The notes under the pieces were generated by a model. That model saw nothing but the letters and a program-made list of their open reading frames with translations, was not told the DNA's origin and searched no databases. Made by a program: the position numbers and the translations under genes. 7,561 nt of DNA from Desulfobacterales bacterium (GTDB lineage: Bacteria; Desulfobacterota; Desulfobacteria; Desulfobacterales; Desulfobacteraceae), in the NCBI GenBank assembly GCA_022361135.1, contig JAKSBM010000883.1:1-7561 (forward strand), read 5' to 3'. This document shows positions 1 through 6,293 of the stretch, piece after piece; position 1 is the first letter of the stretch, and each line of letters opens with the position of its first letter.

Positions 1-1
1 C

Positions 2-1393
2 GGTACCTTAAACGCATCAAACGGCGGCGGTGTAACCCTTGGCGGCGACGGCACGGGCACCCTCACCCTCACCGGAACCATTGCCGACATCAACACCTTC
101 CTCGGCACCGCATCCAATATCCAATATACTGGGGCAGCTAATATTGCCGGGAATGATGCCACAACCCTGGCCGTTTCCATCAACGATCAGGAAGGCAGCG
201 GCAATGTCAGCCTGGGGACCGTGAACATTGATATCACAGCTGTGAATGATGCCCCATCACTCTCTGGCGTCCCTGCATCGGTTACCTTTACGGAGGATCA
301 ACAGGGCAACCTTGACCTGTCTGCCATATCCCTTTCCGATGTGGACTCCACCGGGTCAAACTTCACCCTGACCATTGCTGCTGGATCGGGAACCTTGGTG
401 GCCTCTTCATCCGGTAGTGTAACGATTTCCGGATCCAACTCCAGCACTCTGACCCTCACCGGAACAGCCTCCGACATTGACACCTACCTGAACACCGCAT
501 CCAACATCCAATACACGGGGGCAACCAACAATGCAGGCACCAACGCCGATACCATCACCATCACTGCAGATGACCAGGCCGGAGCAAACAATACAACCAT
601 CGGCACCGTGAATGTCAACATCACCAATATTAACGACAACCCCACAGCCATTGGCCTCCCCACAAACGTTACCGTTATGGAAGATGTCACATCCAATGTA
701 GATCTTTCCGCCCTGTCCCTTGCCGATGTGGATTCCACAGACCCAGACTTCACCCTCACACTGGTTGCCGGGGCGGGGAATTTTACTGCCAATTCAGGCT
801 CCGGTGTAACGGTTTCAGGATCGGGCAGCAATAACCTCACCCTCACCGGGACGGTCTCGGACATTGATCTTTTCCTGAACTCGGCATCCAACATTCAATA
901 CACTGGCCTGTCCAACGTCCATGGAAACAATGCAGACACCATCTCCATGTCCATGGATGACCACGACGGCAGCGGCAGTCTCAATTTAGGTATTGTCAAT
1001 GTGGACATTACCGCAGTCAACGATGCGCCGGTAAACACCGGCACAGTGGTGCCGACCCTCAGTTTTACGGAAGACCTTGCCGGCAATGTGAACTTATCCG
1101 CCATGACCCTTTCCGATGTGGACACCACTGGAAATGTTATCCTCACTCTCGGAGTAGATACCGGAACCTTGAGCGCGGTATCCGGGGGCGGAGTCTCCAT
1201 TGCCGGGGCGGGCACAAGCACCCTGACCCTAACCGGAAATATCGGCGCCATTGATACCTTTCTGAATACGGCAACCAATGTCCAATATAAGGGAGCCCTC
1301 AACCACAGCGGCAACAATGCAGCCAGCCTCACCCTGACCATCAACGACCAGGAGGGCAGCGGAAATGTCAATCTGGGAGTGGTGAATCTGGAC
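2..1393 (+). repeat. Tandem 387-bp (129-residue) coding repeats
   Basis: Full units run 233-619, 620-1006 and 1007-1393, with the 3' part of a preceding unit at 2-232. The boundary motif (ITAVNDAP, ITNINDNP, ITAVNDAP, IAHVNDPP) falls at 233, 620, 1007 and 1394, so the period is exactly 387 bases each time. Each unit carries, in order, a TED or MED turn, LSxxxLxDVDxT, a Gly/Ser-rich strand, LTLTG, DIDxxLNxAxNxQY and VNxDI. The third unit keeps the length through a one-residue gain before TED and a one-residue loss after DVD. Units differ at many positions, so the array is not freshly duplicated. The best conserved DNA is the LTLTG to NIQY block. Confidence 0.92.
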
Positions 1394-2494
1394 ATTGCCC
1401 ATGTGAACGATCCCCCCACCGGCACAGACAACACCATTTCCCTCAATGTGGGCGACAGCCACACCTTTGCTGCGGCGGATTTCGGATTCGCCGATGTGGA
1501 TGGTGACACCCTTGATCGCGTCAAAATCCACTCCCAAACCCTGGCCGCCGGCACGTTAACCTTAAATGGCGTGACCGTGAATGATGGAGACTGGATTCCG
1601 GCAGCCAATATCAGCCAATTGGTCTATACGGCCAATGGGGATGCCACGGACAGCTTTACCTTTATAGTGGAAGATAATAACGGTCTGCCTGACAACCAGC
1701 ACAGAACCCTGACCCTGACCAAAGTCAGCCAGCCCTCCCAACCCGTTCTTCCCACACACATCTACGAACCAACCAATTCACCGCCGCCGACCTCTCCCCA
1801 GAATGCCCCCCAACAAGCATCACCACCGTCCCAGACATTGCCCACCACCGAACCCACGGGAACAGAAGCCACACCCCTACCCCAGACTGAATCTATTACC
1901 CTCCAGCCCCCCCAGCAACCCACGCCCCCTGCTGAACCCGGTAACACCGGCACGCTTCCCGGAAATGGTGTACAGCCTGCCCTGATAACCCGGGAAACAA
2001 TAGAAGTGGATGCCCAAGGGAATGTGACATTCAGCAGTGGCAATGATGGCCGACAGGGAGGGCTGCAAATTAGCTCCATGGAAATAGATACCCAAACCAA
2101 TGCCTTGCAAATGATCATCCAGACCAGTTCCGGCCAAGTGGCCAATAACATTTCCGTCTCCCTCCCCGATGGTTCCCCCCTGCCCACATGGCTTGAATAT
2201 GACCCGACCCTGGGCAGAATCTCCGGCAGACCGCCCCAGGGCATGGAGTCCATTACCATTAAAATCATTTCCACCAATGAACAAGGCGAAACCGTTATCC
2301 TGGAGGTGGAAATTAATTTTAACGAAGGGGACGCCCCCATTGAAATTCCCGATTCGGAAACCAATGCCGGCATGACCAATGATGCGCCCTCTTCCCCATC
2401 ACCGGGAGGTACCCTTCCCCTGACAGAGCAAATCCAACAGGCCAGAACCGTCCCCGAAGGCTATGGGGACCGCCTCAAGGATGCCCTGAGTTAA
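2..2494 (+). CDS. C-terminal part of a giant Ig/cadherin-like repeat surface or secreted protein (5' end outside window)
   Basis: The frame is open from the first bases of the window, so the gene starts upstream; the GTG at 221 lies inside a repeat and is not a plausible start. The 830 visible residues form a modular extracellular protein: a part repeat (2-232), three full 129-residue repeats (233-1393), a different cadherin-like repeat containing ADFGFADVDGD (about 1418-1729), a proline-rich linker (1730-1978), and a putative-Ig domain with PLPTWLEYDP and GRISGRPP (around 2153-2236). A short acidic/Ser-Pro stretch and a tail ending DRLKDALS follow. Composition is rich in Thr, Ser, Asn, Asp and Gly, with no cysteine and no C-terminal membrane anchor or LPXTG signal. 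Such proteins are usually adhesins or S-layer-like proteins, often exported by type I secretion. The Asp-rich DVDS and VND motifs suggest calcium binding at domain joints. Export route and ligand cannot be read from this fragment. Confidence 0.9.
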   Translation, partial: GTLNASNGGGVTLGGDGTGTLTLTGTIADINTFLGTASNIQYTGAANIAGNDATTLAVSINDQEGSGNVSLGTVNIDITAVNDAPSLSGVPASVTFTEDQQGNLDLSAISLSDVDSTGSNFTLTIAAGSGTLVASSSGSVTISGSNSSTLTLTGTASDIDTYLNTASNIQYTGATNNAGTNADTITITADDQAGANNTTIGTVNVNITNINDNPTAIGLPTNVTVMEDVTSNVDLSALSLADVDSTDPDFTLTLVAGAGNFTANSGSGVTVSGSGSNNLTLTGTVSDIDLFLNSASNIQYTGLSNVHGNNADTISMSMDDHDGSGSLNLGIVNVDITAVNDAPVNTGTVVPTLSFTEDLAGNVNLSAMTLSDVDTTGNVILTLGVDTGTLSAVSGGGVSIAGAGTSTLTLTGNIGAIDTFLNTATNVQYKGALNHSGNNAASLTLTINDQEGSGNVNLGVVNLDIAHVNDPPTGTDNTISLNVGDSHTFAAADFGFADVDGDTLDRVKIHSQTLAAGTLTLNGVTVNDGDWIPAANISQLVYTANGDATDSFTFIVEDNNGLPDNQHRTLTLTKVSQPSQPVLPTHIYEPTNSPPPTSPQNAPQQASPPSQTLPTTEPTGTEATPLPQTESITLQPPQQPTPPAEPGNTGTLPGNGVQPALITRETIEVDAQGNVTFSSGNDGRQGGLQISSMEIDTQTNALQMIIQTSSGQVANNISVSLPDGSPLPTWLEYDPTLGRISGRPPQGMESITIKIISTNEQGETVILEVEINFNEGDAPIEIPDSETNAGMTNDAPSSPSPGGTLPLTEQIQQARTVPEGYGDRLKDALS
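1730..1978 (+). other. Proline-rich linker within the giant repeat protein
   Basis: About 83 codons rich in Pro, Gln, Thr and Ser (for example PPPTSP, QQPTPPAEP) separate the repeat region from the C-terminal putative-Ig domain. It contains no recognisable fold and probably acts as an extended, disordered spacer or wall/outer-membrane crossing segment. The coding frame stays intact, and the C-rich base composition here follows from the proline codons. Confidence 0.75.
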
Positions 2495-2499
2495 TGCAA

Positions 2500-2528
2500 G
2501 GCCGGGGCAATTTGATTTTGCCGCGGCC
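2500..2528 (+). terminator. Imperfect GC-rich hairpin after the repeat-protein gene
   Basis: GGCCGGGGCAA (2500-2510) can pair with TTGCCGCGGCC (2518-2528) around a 7-base loop, giving an 11-bp stem with one internal G-G mismatch. It starts five bases after the TAA stop. No T-tract follows, so it may be a weak terminator, an attenuator that lowers read-through into the sulfotransferase gene, or an mRNA 3'-end stabiliser. Confidence 0.45.
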
Positions 2529-2559
2529 CAACCCATAAACCGATTAAAGGAAATAAAAT

Positions 2560-3390
2560 ATGGCGACTTCCCTACCCCAATTTCATTTTATCTCGGGCCT
2601 TCCCCGATCCGGATCAACACTATTGAGTGCCCTGCTTCGGCAAAATCCGGCCTTCCATGCCGGCATGAGCAGCGGCCTGGCCCCCCTGGTCACCGGCGCC
2701 ATGCAGATCATGAGCCCGGGGGTGGAAACGGCATTGAACCTGAAATCCCACCAACGGAAGAATATTCTCAGAAACCTTTTCTACTCCTTTTACCAGGGGC
2801 ACTGCCCCAATCCGGTCATCTTTGACACCAGTCGAAGCTGGACAGCCCGCATGCCCTTGATCCAAACTTTATTCCCCCAATCCAAGGTGATTTGCTGCGT
2901 CCGGGACATTTCCTGGGTTGTGGACAGTCTGGAACGCCAGGTTCGAAAAAATCCATGTCACTTCACCCGCCTTTTCGGTCCCCAAACCCAGGGGAACGTC
3001 TATACCCGTTCCGAAGCCCTGGTGCAGAGCACCGGCCTTGTGGGCGCCTCCTGGAGCTCCCTGAAAGAAGCATTCTACGGAGACCAGGCCGAGTCCCTAC
3101 TGGTGGTGGATTACGAACTCCTGGCCCGGGCCCCGGAAAAGGTGCTGCGTCTCCTCTACGAATTCATCGGCCAGCCCTGGTACCCGGACCACAATTACGA
3201 CCAGGTGGAATTCGATGAACCCGATTTCGATGAAGCCTTGGGGCTGGAAGGCCTCCACAAGGTTCGCCCCAAGGTGGAATTCATCCCCCAGCGTACCATC
3301 CTCCCCCCGGATTTATTCCAAAGATTCCAGGACATGGATTTTTGGGTCTCTGTGGAGGGCAGCAAGGCCCATGTTATTCATAAGAAGTAA
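2560..3390 (+). CDS. Sulfotransferase family protein (PAPS-dependent)
   Basis: Predicted to transfer sulfate from 3'-phosphoadenylylsulfate (PAPS) to a hydroxyl or amine on a carbohydrate, lipid or protein acceptor. The 276 residues show the two cofactor signatures. The 5'-phosphosulfate loop is ISGLPRSGSTLL (residues 11-22). The 3'-phosphate motif is CVRDISWVVDS, where Arg115 and Ser123 have the eight-residue spacing seen in sulfotransferases. FDTSRSW (88-94) and VVDYELLARAPEKVLRLLYEFIG (182-204 region) also fit the bacterial sulfotransferase family. There is no signal peptide or membrane segment, so it should be cytoplasmic. The ATG at 2560 has an AAAGGA ribosome site about eight bases upstream. 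It follows the giant surface-protein gene by 65 bases on the same strand, so a shared transcript is possible. The acceptor is unknown. Confidence 0.85.
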   Translation: MATSLPQFHFISGLPRSGSTLLSALLRQNPAFHAGMSSGLAPLVTGAMQIMSPGVETALNLKSHQRKNILRNLFYSFYQGHCPNPVIFDTSRSWTARMPLIQTLFPQSKVICCVRDISWVVDSLERQVRKNPCHFTRLFGPQTQGNVYTRSEALVQSTGLVGASWSSLKEAFYGDQAESLLVVDYELLARAPEKVLRLLYEFIGQPWYPDHNYDQVEFDEPDFDEALGLEGLHKVRPKVEFIPQRTILPPDLFQRFQDMDFWVSVEGSKAHVIHKK

Positions 3391-3469
3391 TTAAAGAAGG
3401 GAAGAAAAGCAGTGCGAAATCCACGCCGGGAAGGGAAATCCAGCTCTAATATTTTATCCCCAATTTTCC

Positions 3470-3557
3470 TTTTACACCCCCCTTTTTCCCTGGTAGTATC
3501 AATGATATCAGAATCTTAATCCTATTCTCTCTTTTTTAAATCTTTTTACACCCCCCT
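3470..3557 (+). repeat. 14-base direct repeat TTTTACACCCCCCT (two copies)
   Basis: Identical copies lie at 3470-3483 and 3544-3557, 74 bases apart start to start, in the pyrimidine-rich gap before the dehydrogenase pair. The copies could be paired binding sites for a regulator. The first contains the TTTACA of a candidate -35 box; the second ends inside a small hairpin next to the ribosome site. Function is inferred from position only. Confidence 0.6.
3471..3499 (+). promoter_or_regulatory. Candidate sigma-70-type promoter for the dehydrogenase operon
   Basis: TTTACA (3471-3476, five of six matches to the -35 consensus) is followed after 17 bases by TAGTAT (3494-3499, four of six to the -10 consensus). 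This would give a leader of roughly 75 bases before the ATG at 3580. It sits in the AT-richer gap between the sulfotransferase and the dehydrogenases and overlaps the first copy of the 14-base repeat. The match is moderate and could be chance. Confidence 0.4.
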
Positions 3558-3566
3558 GAACAGGGG
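3553..3566 (+). promoter_or_regulatory. Small hairpin just upstream of the dehydrogenase ribosome site
   Basis: CCCCT (3553-3557) pairs with AGGGG (3562-3566) around GAAC, three bases before the CGGAGG ribosome site (3569-3574) and 13 bases before the ATG. A stem here could affect ribosome loading or mRNA stability. It is short, and no riboswitch fold is recognised. Confidence 0.4.
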
Positions 3567-3579
3567 AACGGAGGCATCT

Positions 3580-4488
3580 ATGATTGGAATAATCGGCAGT
3601 GGAAATGTCGGTGCCAACACTGCTTTTTTTCTGGCGGAAAAAGGGGTGGATCATGTCCTGCTTTACGACATCCAGGATGGATTTGCCAAGGGGAAGGCCC
3701 TGGATATGATGGAGGCCTCCCCCATCCGGGGGTACAGAACCACCATCCGGGGATGTGACAATGTCAACGACATCCTGGAGTGTGAAATCATCATTATCAC
3801 CGCCGGAGCGGTTCGCCAACCCGGCATGAAGCGGGACAACCTGCTCAAGAAAAACAAGGCCATCATCCAGGAATATGCAGAAAAAATCACCAACCCCAAT
3901 GCCAAGGTGATCATTGTTTCCGAACCCGTGGACCTGCTCACCACCCTGTTCGCCCGATACTCTTCCCTGCCCGAACGACAGATCATCGGTCTGGGAGGTG
4001 TTCTGGATGCCACGCGGCTGCGCTACCTCATTGCCCGAAAACTGGAAGTCTCCATGGAAAATGTGGCAGCCCAGGTCATTGGCCGCCACACCGTGGACAT
4101 GATCCTGCTCAAGGAATATTGCTGTGTCTCGGGCATCTCACTGGATAATTTCATGGAGGATGGGGAAATCCAGGAACTCTTCGAACAGACCCGGGAGGCC
4201 GGAGCCCTCATCGTGGAGCTGGCCGGACGGGCCAGCGCATACTATGGTCCTTCGGCCGTGGCCGTGGAGATTGCCGAAGCCGTTGCCCGGGATACGGGCC
4301 GGCTCCTTTCGGTATCCCACATGCTCACCGGCCAGTATGGGATTTCCGATGCCGCCCTTTCCCTGCCGGCATTCATTGGGAAAAACGGAATCGCCAAAGT
4401 CGTCGAACCCCAGCTCAGCCCCCAGGAGATTGAACGGCTGAAAGCATCGGCCCAGGGAATCACCCAAACCTTAAAGGAGGCCCAATAA
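3580..4488 (+). CDS. Divergent malate/lactate dehydrogenase-family protein (paralogue of the next gene)
   Basis: An NAD-dependent 2-hydroxyacid dehydrogenase of the LDH/MDH fold, 302 residues, close to the family's usual length. The Rossmann loop is GSGNVG (6-11) and Asp30 ends the second strand, indicating NAD rather than NADP. Malate-type substrate arginines are present at Arg79 (in AVRQPG), Arg85 and Arg146, and the Asp143/His170 catalytic pair has the same 27-residue spacing as in the neighbour. Two normally fixed features differ. The substrate Asn of the SNP motif is Glu115 (SEPVDLL), and the usual GGHGDSMVP around the catalytic His reads GRHTVDMIL. It may therefore use another 2-oxoacid, be a regulatory subunit for the neighbour, or be weakly active. 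The ATG at 3580 has CGGAGG five bases upstream. Its TAA overlaps the next ATG by one base, and the next gene's ribosome site lies inside it. Confidence 0.85.
   Translation: MIGIIGSGNVGANTAFFLAEKGVDHVLLYDIQDGFAKGKALDMMEASPIRGYRTTIRGCDNVNDILECEIIIITAGAVRQPGMKRDNLLKKNKAIIQEYAEKITNPNAKVIIVSEPVDLLTTLFARYSSLPERQIIGLGGVLDATRLRYLIARKLEVSMENVAAQVIGRHTVDMILLKEYCCVSGISLDNFMEDGEIQELFEQTREAGALIVELAGRASAYYGPSAVAVEIAEAVARDTGRLLSVSHMLTGQYGISDAALSLPAFIGKNGIAKVVEPQLSPQEIERLKASAQGITQTLKEAQ
4473..4480 (+). promoter_or_regulatory. Ribosome binding site AAAGGAGG for mdh inside the upstream gene
   Basis: A near-perfect Shine-Dalgarno sequence lies in the last codons of the divergent paralogue, seven bases before the mdh ATG at 4488. 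It fixes the mdh start and, with the TAATG stop/start overlap, indicates translational coupling with strong independent initiation. Confidence 0.85.
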
Positions 4489-5435
4489 TGGCTAAAGTAT
4501 CTGTGATCGGATCGGGATTTGTCGGGGCCACGGCCGTCTATTATATTGCCGAGAAAAATCTGGCCGACATTGTCATGGTGGATGTGGTGGAGGGGCTTCC
4601 CCAGGCCAAGGCCCTGGATTACCTCCATGCCGCTCCCATGCGGAATTACAACGTCCACATTTCAGGAACCAACGACTACAAGGACATTGCCGATTCCGAT
4701 GTGGTGGTCATCACCGCAGGCATCCCCAGAAAACCGGGCATGGACCGCATGGACTTGATGAAAATCAACGTGGACATTGCCAAAACCGCAGCCCAGAACA
4801 TTGCCGAGTATGCCCCCAATGCCATCGTCATCGTGGTCTCCAATCCCCTGGACATCATTGCCATGGTCACCCTCCAGGAATCGGGCTTTGCCCTGAAACG
4901 GGTGGTGGGCATGGCCGGGGTCCTGGACTCCACCCGGTACCGGTATTTCATCGCCGAAAAACTGGGAACCTGGCCCGGAGATGTCATGGCCATGGTCCTG
5001 GGCGGCCACGGGGATTCCATGGTCCCCCTCACCCGGTTCACCCGGGTCAATGGGGTGCCGGTGAGTGAGCTGCTGGACCCGGCCACCATCAAAGCCCTGG
5101 AAGACAGAACCCGCACCGGAGGAGGCGAAATCGTCTCCCTTCTGAAAAACGGATCTGCCTTTTACGCCCCGGGCGCCTCCGTGGCCAAAATGGTGGAAGC
5201 CGTGGTCAAGGATGAAAAGCGGGTGGTCCCGGTTTCCGCCTATCTCAGGGGGGAATACGGATATAAAGATATCTTTTTGGGCGTCCCCGTGCTCATGGGG
5301 AAAAACGGGGTGGAAAAAATCATTGAACTTGAATTAACTCCAGAGGAAAAATCAGCCCTGGATGAATCCGCCCGCCACGTGGAAGAAGGGGTAACCACCC
5401 TGAGATCCTTTACTCACCCGGCTAACCCCGGTTAA
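4488..5435 (+). CDS. mdh: Malate dehydrogenase (NAD-dependent)
   Basis: Interconverts malate and oxaloacetate with NAD in the cytoplasm, in the TCA cycle or its reverse. The 315 residues carry every hallmark of the LDH-like malate dehydrogenases: GSGFVG nucleotide loop (8-13), Asp32 for NAD ribose, TAGIPRKPGMDR with substrate arginines Arg81 and Arg87, SNPLD with Asn119, GVLDSTRYRYFIA with Asp147 and Arg150, and GGHGDSMVP with catalytic His174. Arg81, at the position that is Gln in lactate dehydrogenases, supports malate specificity. Start and coupling: the ATG overlaps the preceding TAA by one base and has AAAGGAGG upstream. It is the second gene of a two-gene unit ended by the terminator at 5453-5488. 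The C-terminus extends slightly beyond the usual end with a polar tail (SFTHPANPG). Confidence 0.95.
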   Translation: MAKVSVIGSGFVGATAVYYIAEKNLADIVMVDVVEGLPQAKALDYLHAAPMRNYNVHISGTNDYKDIADSDVVVITAGIPRKPGMDRMDLMKINVDIAKTAAQNIAEYAPNAIVIVVSNPLDIIAMVTLQESGFALKRVVGMAGVLDSTRYRYFIAEKLGTWPGDVMAMVLGGHGDSMVPLTRFTRVNGVPVSELLDPATIKALEDRTRTGGGEIVSLLKNGSAFYAPGASVAKMVEAVVKDEKRVVPVSAYLRGEYGYKDIFLGVPVLMGKNGVEKIIELELTPEEKSALDESARHVEEGVTTLRSFTHPANPG

Positions 5436-5452
5436 ATAACCAAACCTTACCC

Positions 5453-5488
5453 ATACAAAAAGGGGAGCAACCGCTCCCCTTTTTGTAT
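5453..5488. terminator. Bidirectional rho-independent terminator between mdh and xth
   Basis: A perfect 16-bp stem, ATACAAAAAGGGGAGC (5453-5468) with GCTCCCCTTTTTGTAT (5473-5488), encloses the loop AACC. The GC core is flanked by an A-tract on one side and a T-tract on the other, so it can stop transcription in both directions. It lies 17 bases after the mdh stop and 22 bases beyond the convergent xth stop. Confidence 0.95.
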
Positions 5489-5510
5489 GTCGTTTTCTTG
5501 AAATCCTAAA

Positions 5511-6293
5511 TCAGACCTCAATCACCAGCCCCACCGGGCAATGGTCGGATCCGAAAATATCGTTGTCAATATAGGCATCCTTGATCATCCCCTTGTCAAT
5601 GAGATCCTGGGTGACAAAGAAATAATCGATGCGCCAGCCTGCATTGTTTTTCCGGGCGTTGAACCGATAGGACCACCAGGAATATTTCACCTCTTCGGGA
5701 TGGAAATGACGGAAGGTATCCACATAGCCCATGTCAACCATGCGATCCAGGACATCCCGCTCGATGCGGAGGAAACCGGAGCGTTTGGAATTGGGGCCGG
5801 GGTTTTTCAAATCGATTTCATTGTGGGCCGTGTTAAAATCCCCGGTCATGATGATCCCCTTGCCCTGGTCCCGCAGGGCCTGGGCATGGTCCAAAAGCCA
5901 ATCGTAAAAATCCAGCTTGTACTGGAGCCGCTCGTCGCTCATCTGACCGTTGGGAAAATAAACGTTAAAGAGGGTAAATTCATCGAAATCCATCTGGATT
6001 ACCCGGCCTTCTCCGTCAAATTCCGGCCGGCCAAACTCGGTGGTGACCGAATTGGGTTTAACCCGGGCGTAGGCCACGGTGCCGGAATACCCCTTCTTCA
6101 CCGTGGAATAGGCCCAATGGTTTTCATAGGGTTCAAACTCCAACATGGCCTTGGTCCGCTGGTCCTCCTGGAGCTTGGTTTCCTGGAGCATGAGGATGTC
6201 CGGATCCAGGGTTTTTACGGATTCAAAAAAATCCTTTTTCAAAACCGCCCGCAGGCCATTTACATTCCACGATATCAATCTTAATTCCGTCAT
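5511..6293 (-). CDS. xth: Exodeoxyribonuclease III (AP endonuclease, ExoIII/Xth family)
   Basis: A DNA repair enzyme that cleaves at abasic sites and removes nucleotides from 3' ends, acting in base excision repair. The 260 residues match the family length and contain the full exonuclease/endonuclease/phosphatase active site: ISWNVNGLRA (Asn10), LQETKLQ (Glu38 for metal), NVYFPNG (Tyr112), TGDFNTAHNEIDLKNP (Asp152 and Asn154), WRIDYFFV (Asp223) and GSDHCPVGL (Asp250-His251). No residue of this set is missing. The start ATG at 6293 has a purine-rich AGAGGAAG (6310-6303) about 10 bases upstream on the minus strand; spacing is a little long, but no better start exists. It converges on mdh and shares its terminator. 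It lies 249 bases downstream of the acyl-CoA synthetase genes on the same strand, so read-through is possible but its own promoter is more likely. Confidence 0.95.
   Translation of the reverse strand: MTELRLISWNVNGLRAVLKKDFFESVKTLDPDILMLQETKLQEDQRTKAMLEFEPYENHWAYSTVKKGYSGTVAYARVKPNSVTTEFGRPEFDGEGRVIQMDFDEFTLFNVYFPNGQMSDERLQYKLDFYDWLLDHAQALRDQGKGIIMTGDFNTAHNEIDLKNPGPNSKRSGFLRIERDVLDRMVDMGYVDTFRHFHPEEVKYSWWSYRFNARKNNAGWRIDYFFVTQDLIDKGMIKDAYIDNDIFGSDHCPVGLVIEV

Noticed and set aside
233..1393. The regular 387-bp repeats as a CRISPR array or mobile element
   Set aside because: The units are coding, diverged and in one open frame without spacers or terminal inverted repeats.
298..1759. Several long antisense open frames opposite the repeat array
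   Set aside because: They mirror the repeat period, have low-complexity Val/Ser/Arg-rich products with no domain pattern, and lie opposite a clearly coding frame whose codon use suppresses antisense stops.
1762..2379. A 205-codon minus-strand frame opposite the proline-rich linker and Ig-like domain
   Set aside because: Its Gly/Trp-rich product is the reverse-complement shadow of Pro codons; the plus strand holds recognisable Ig-like motifs.
3391..3469. A terminator after the sulfotransferase gene
   Set aside because: No stem of useful length followed by a T-tract was found; the region is a purine-rich stretch followed by pyrimidine-rich DNA.
3580..4488. The first dehydrogenase as a pseudogene
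   Set aside because: The frame is full length with its own ribosome site, and the NAD loop, catalytic His/Asp pair and three substrate arginines are intact, which argues for selection.
3508..4658. Minus-strand frames opposite the two dehydrogenases
   Set aside because: The plus strand has full dehydrogenase motifs; antisense products are His/Gly-rich shadows.
5541..6284. A 247-codon plus-strand frame covering nearly all of the exonuclease III gene
   Set aside because: The minus strand encodes every active-site motif of exonuclease III; the plus product has no recognisable motif and is a shadow.
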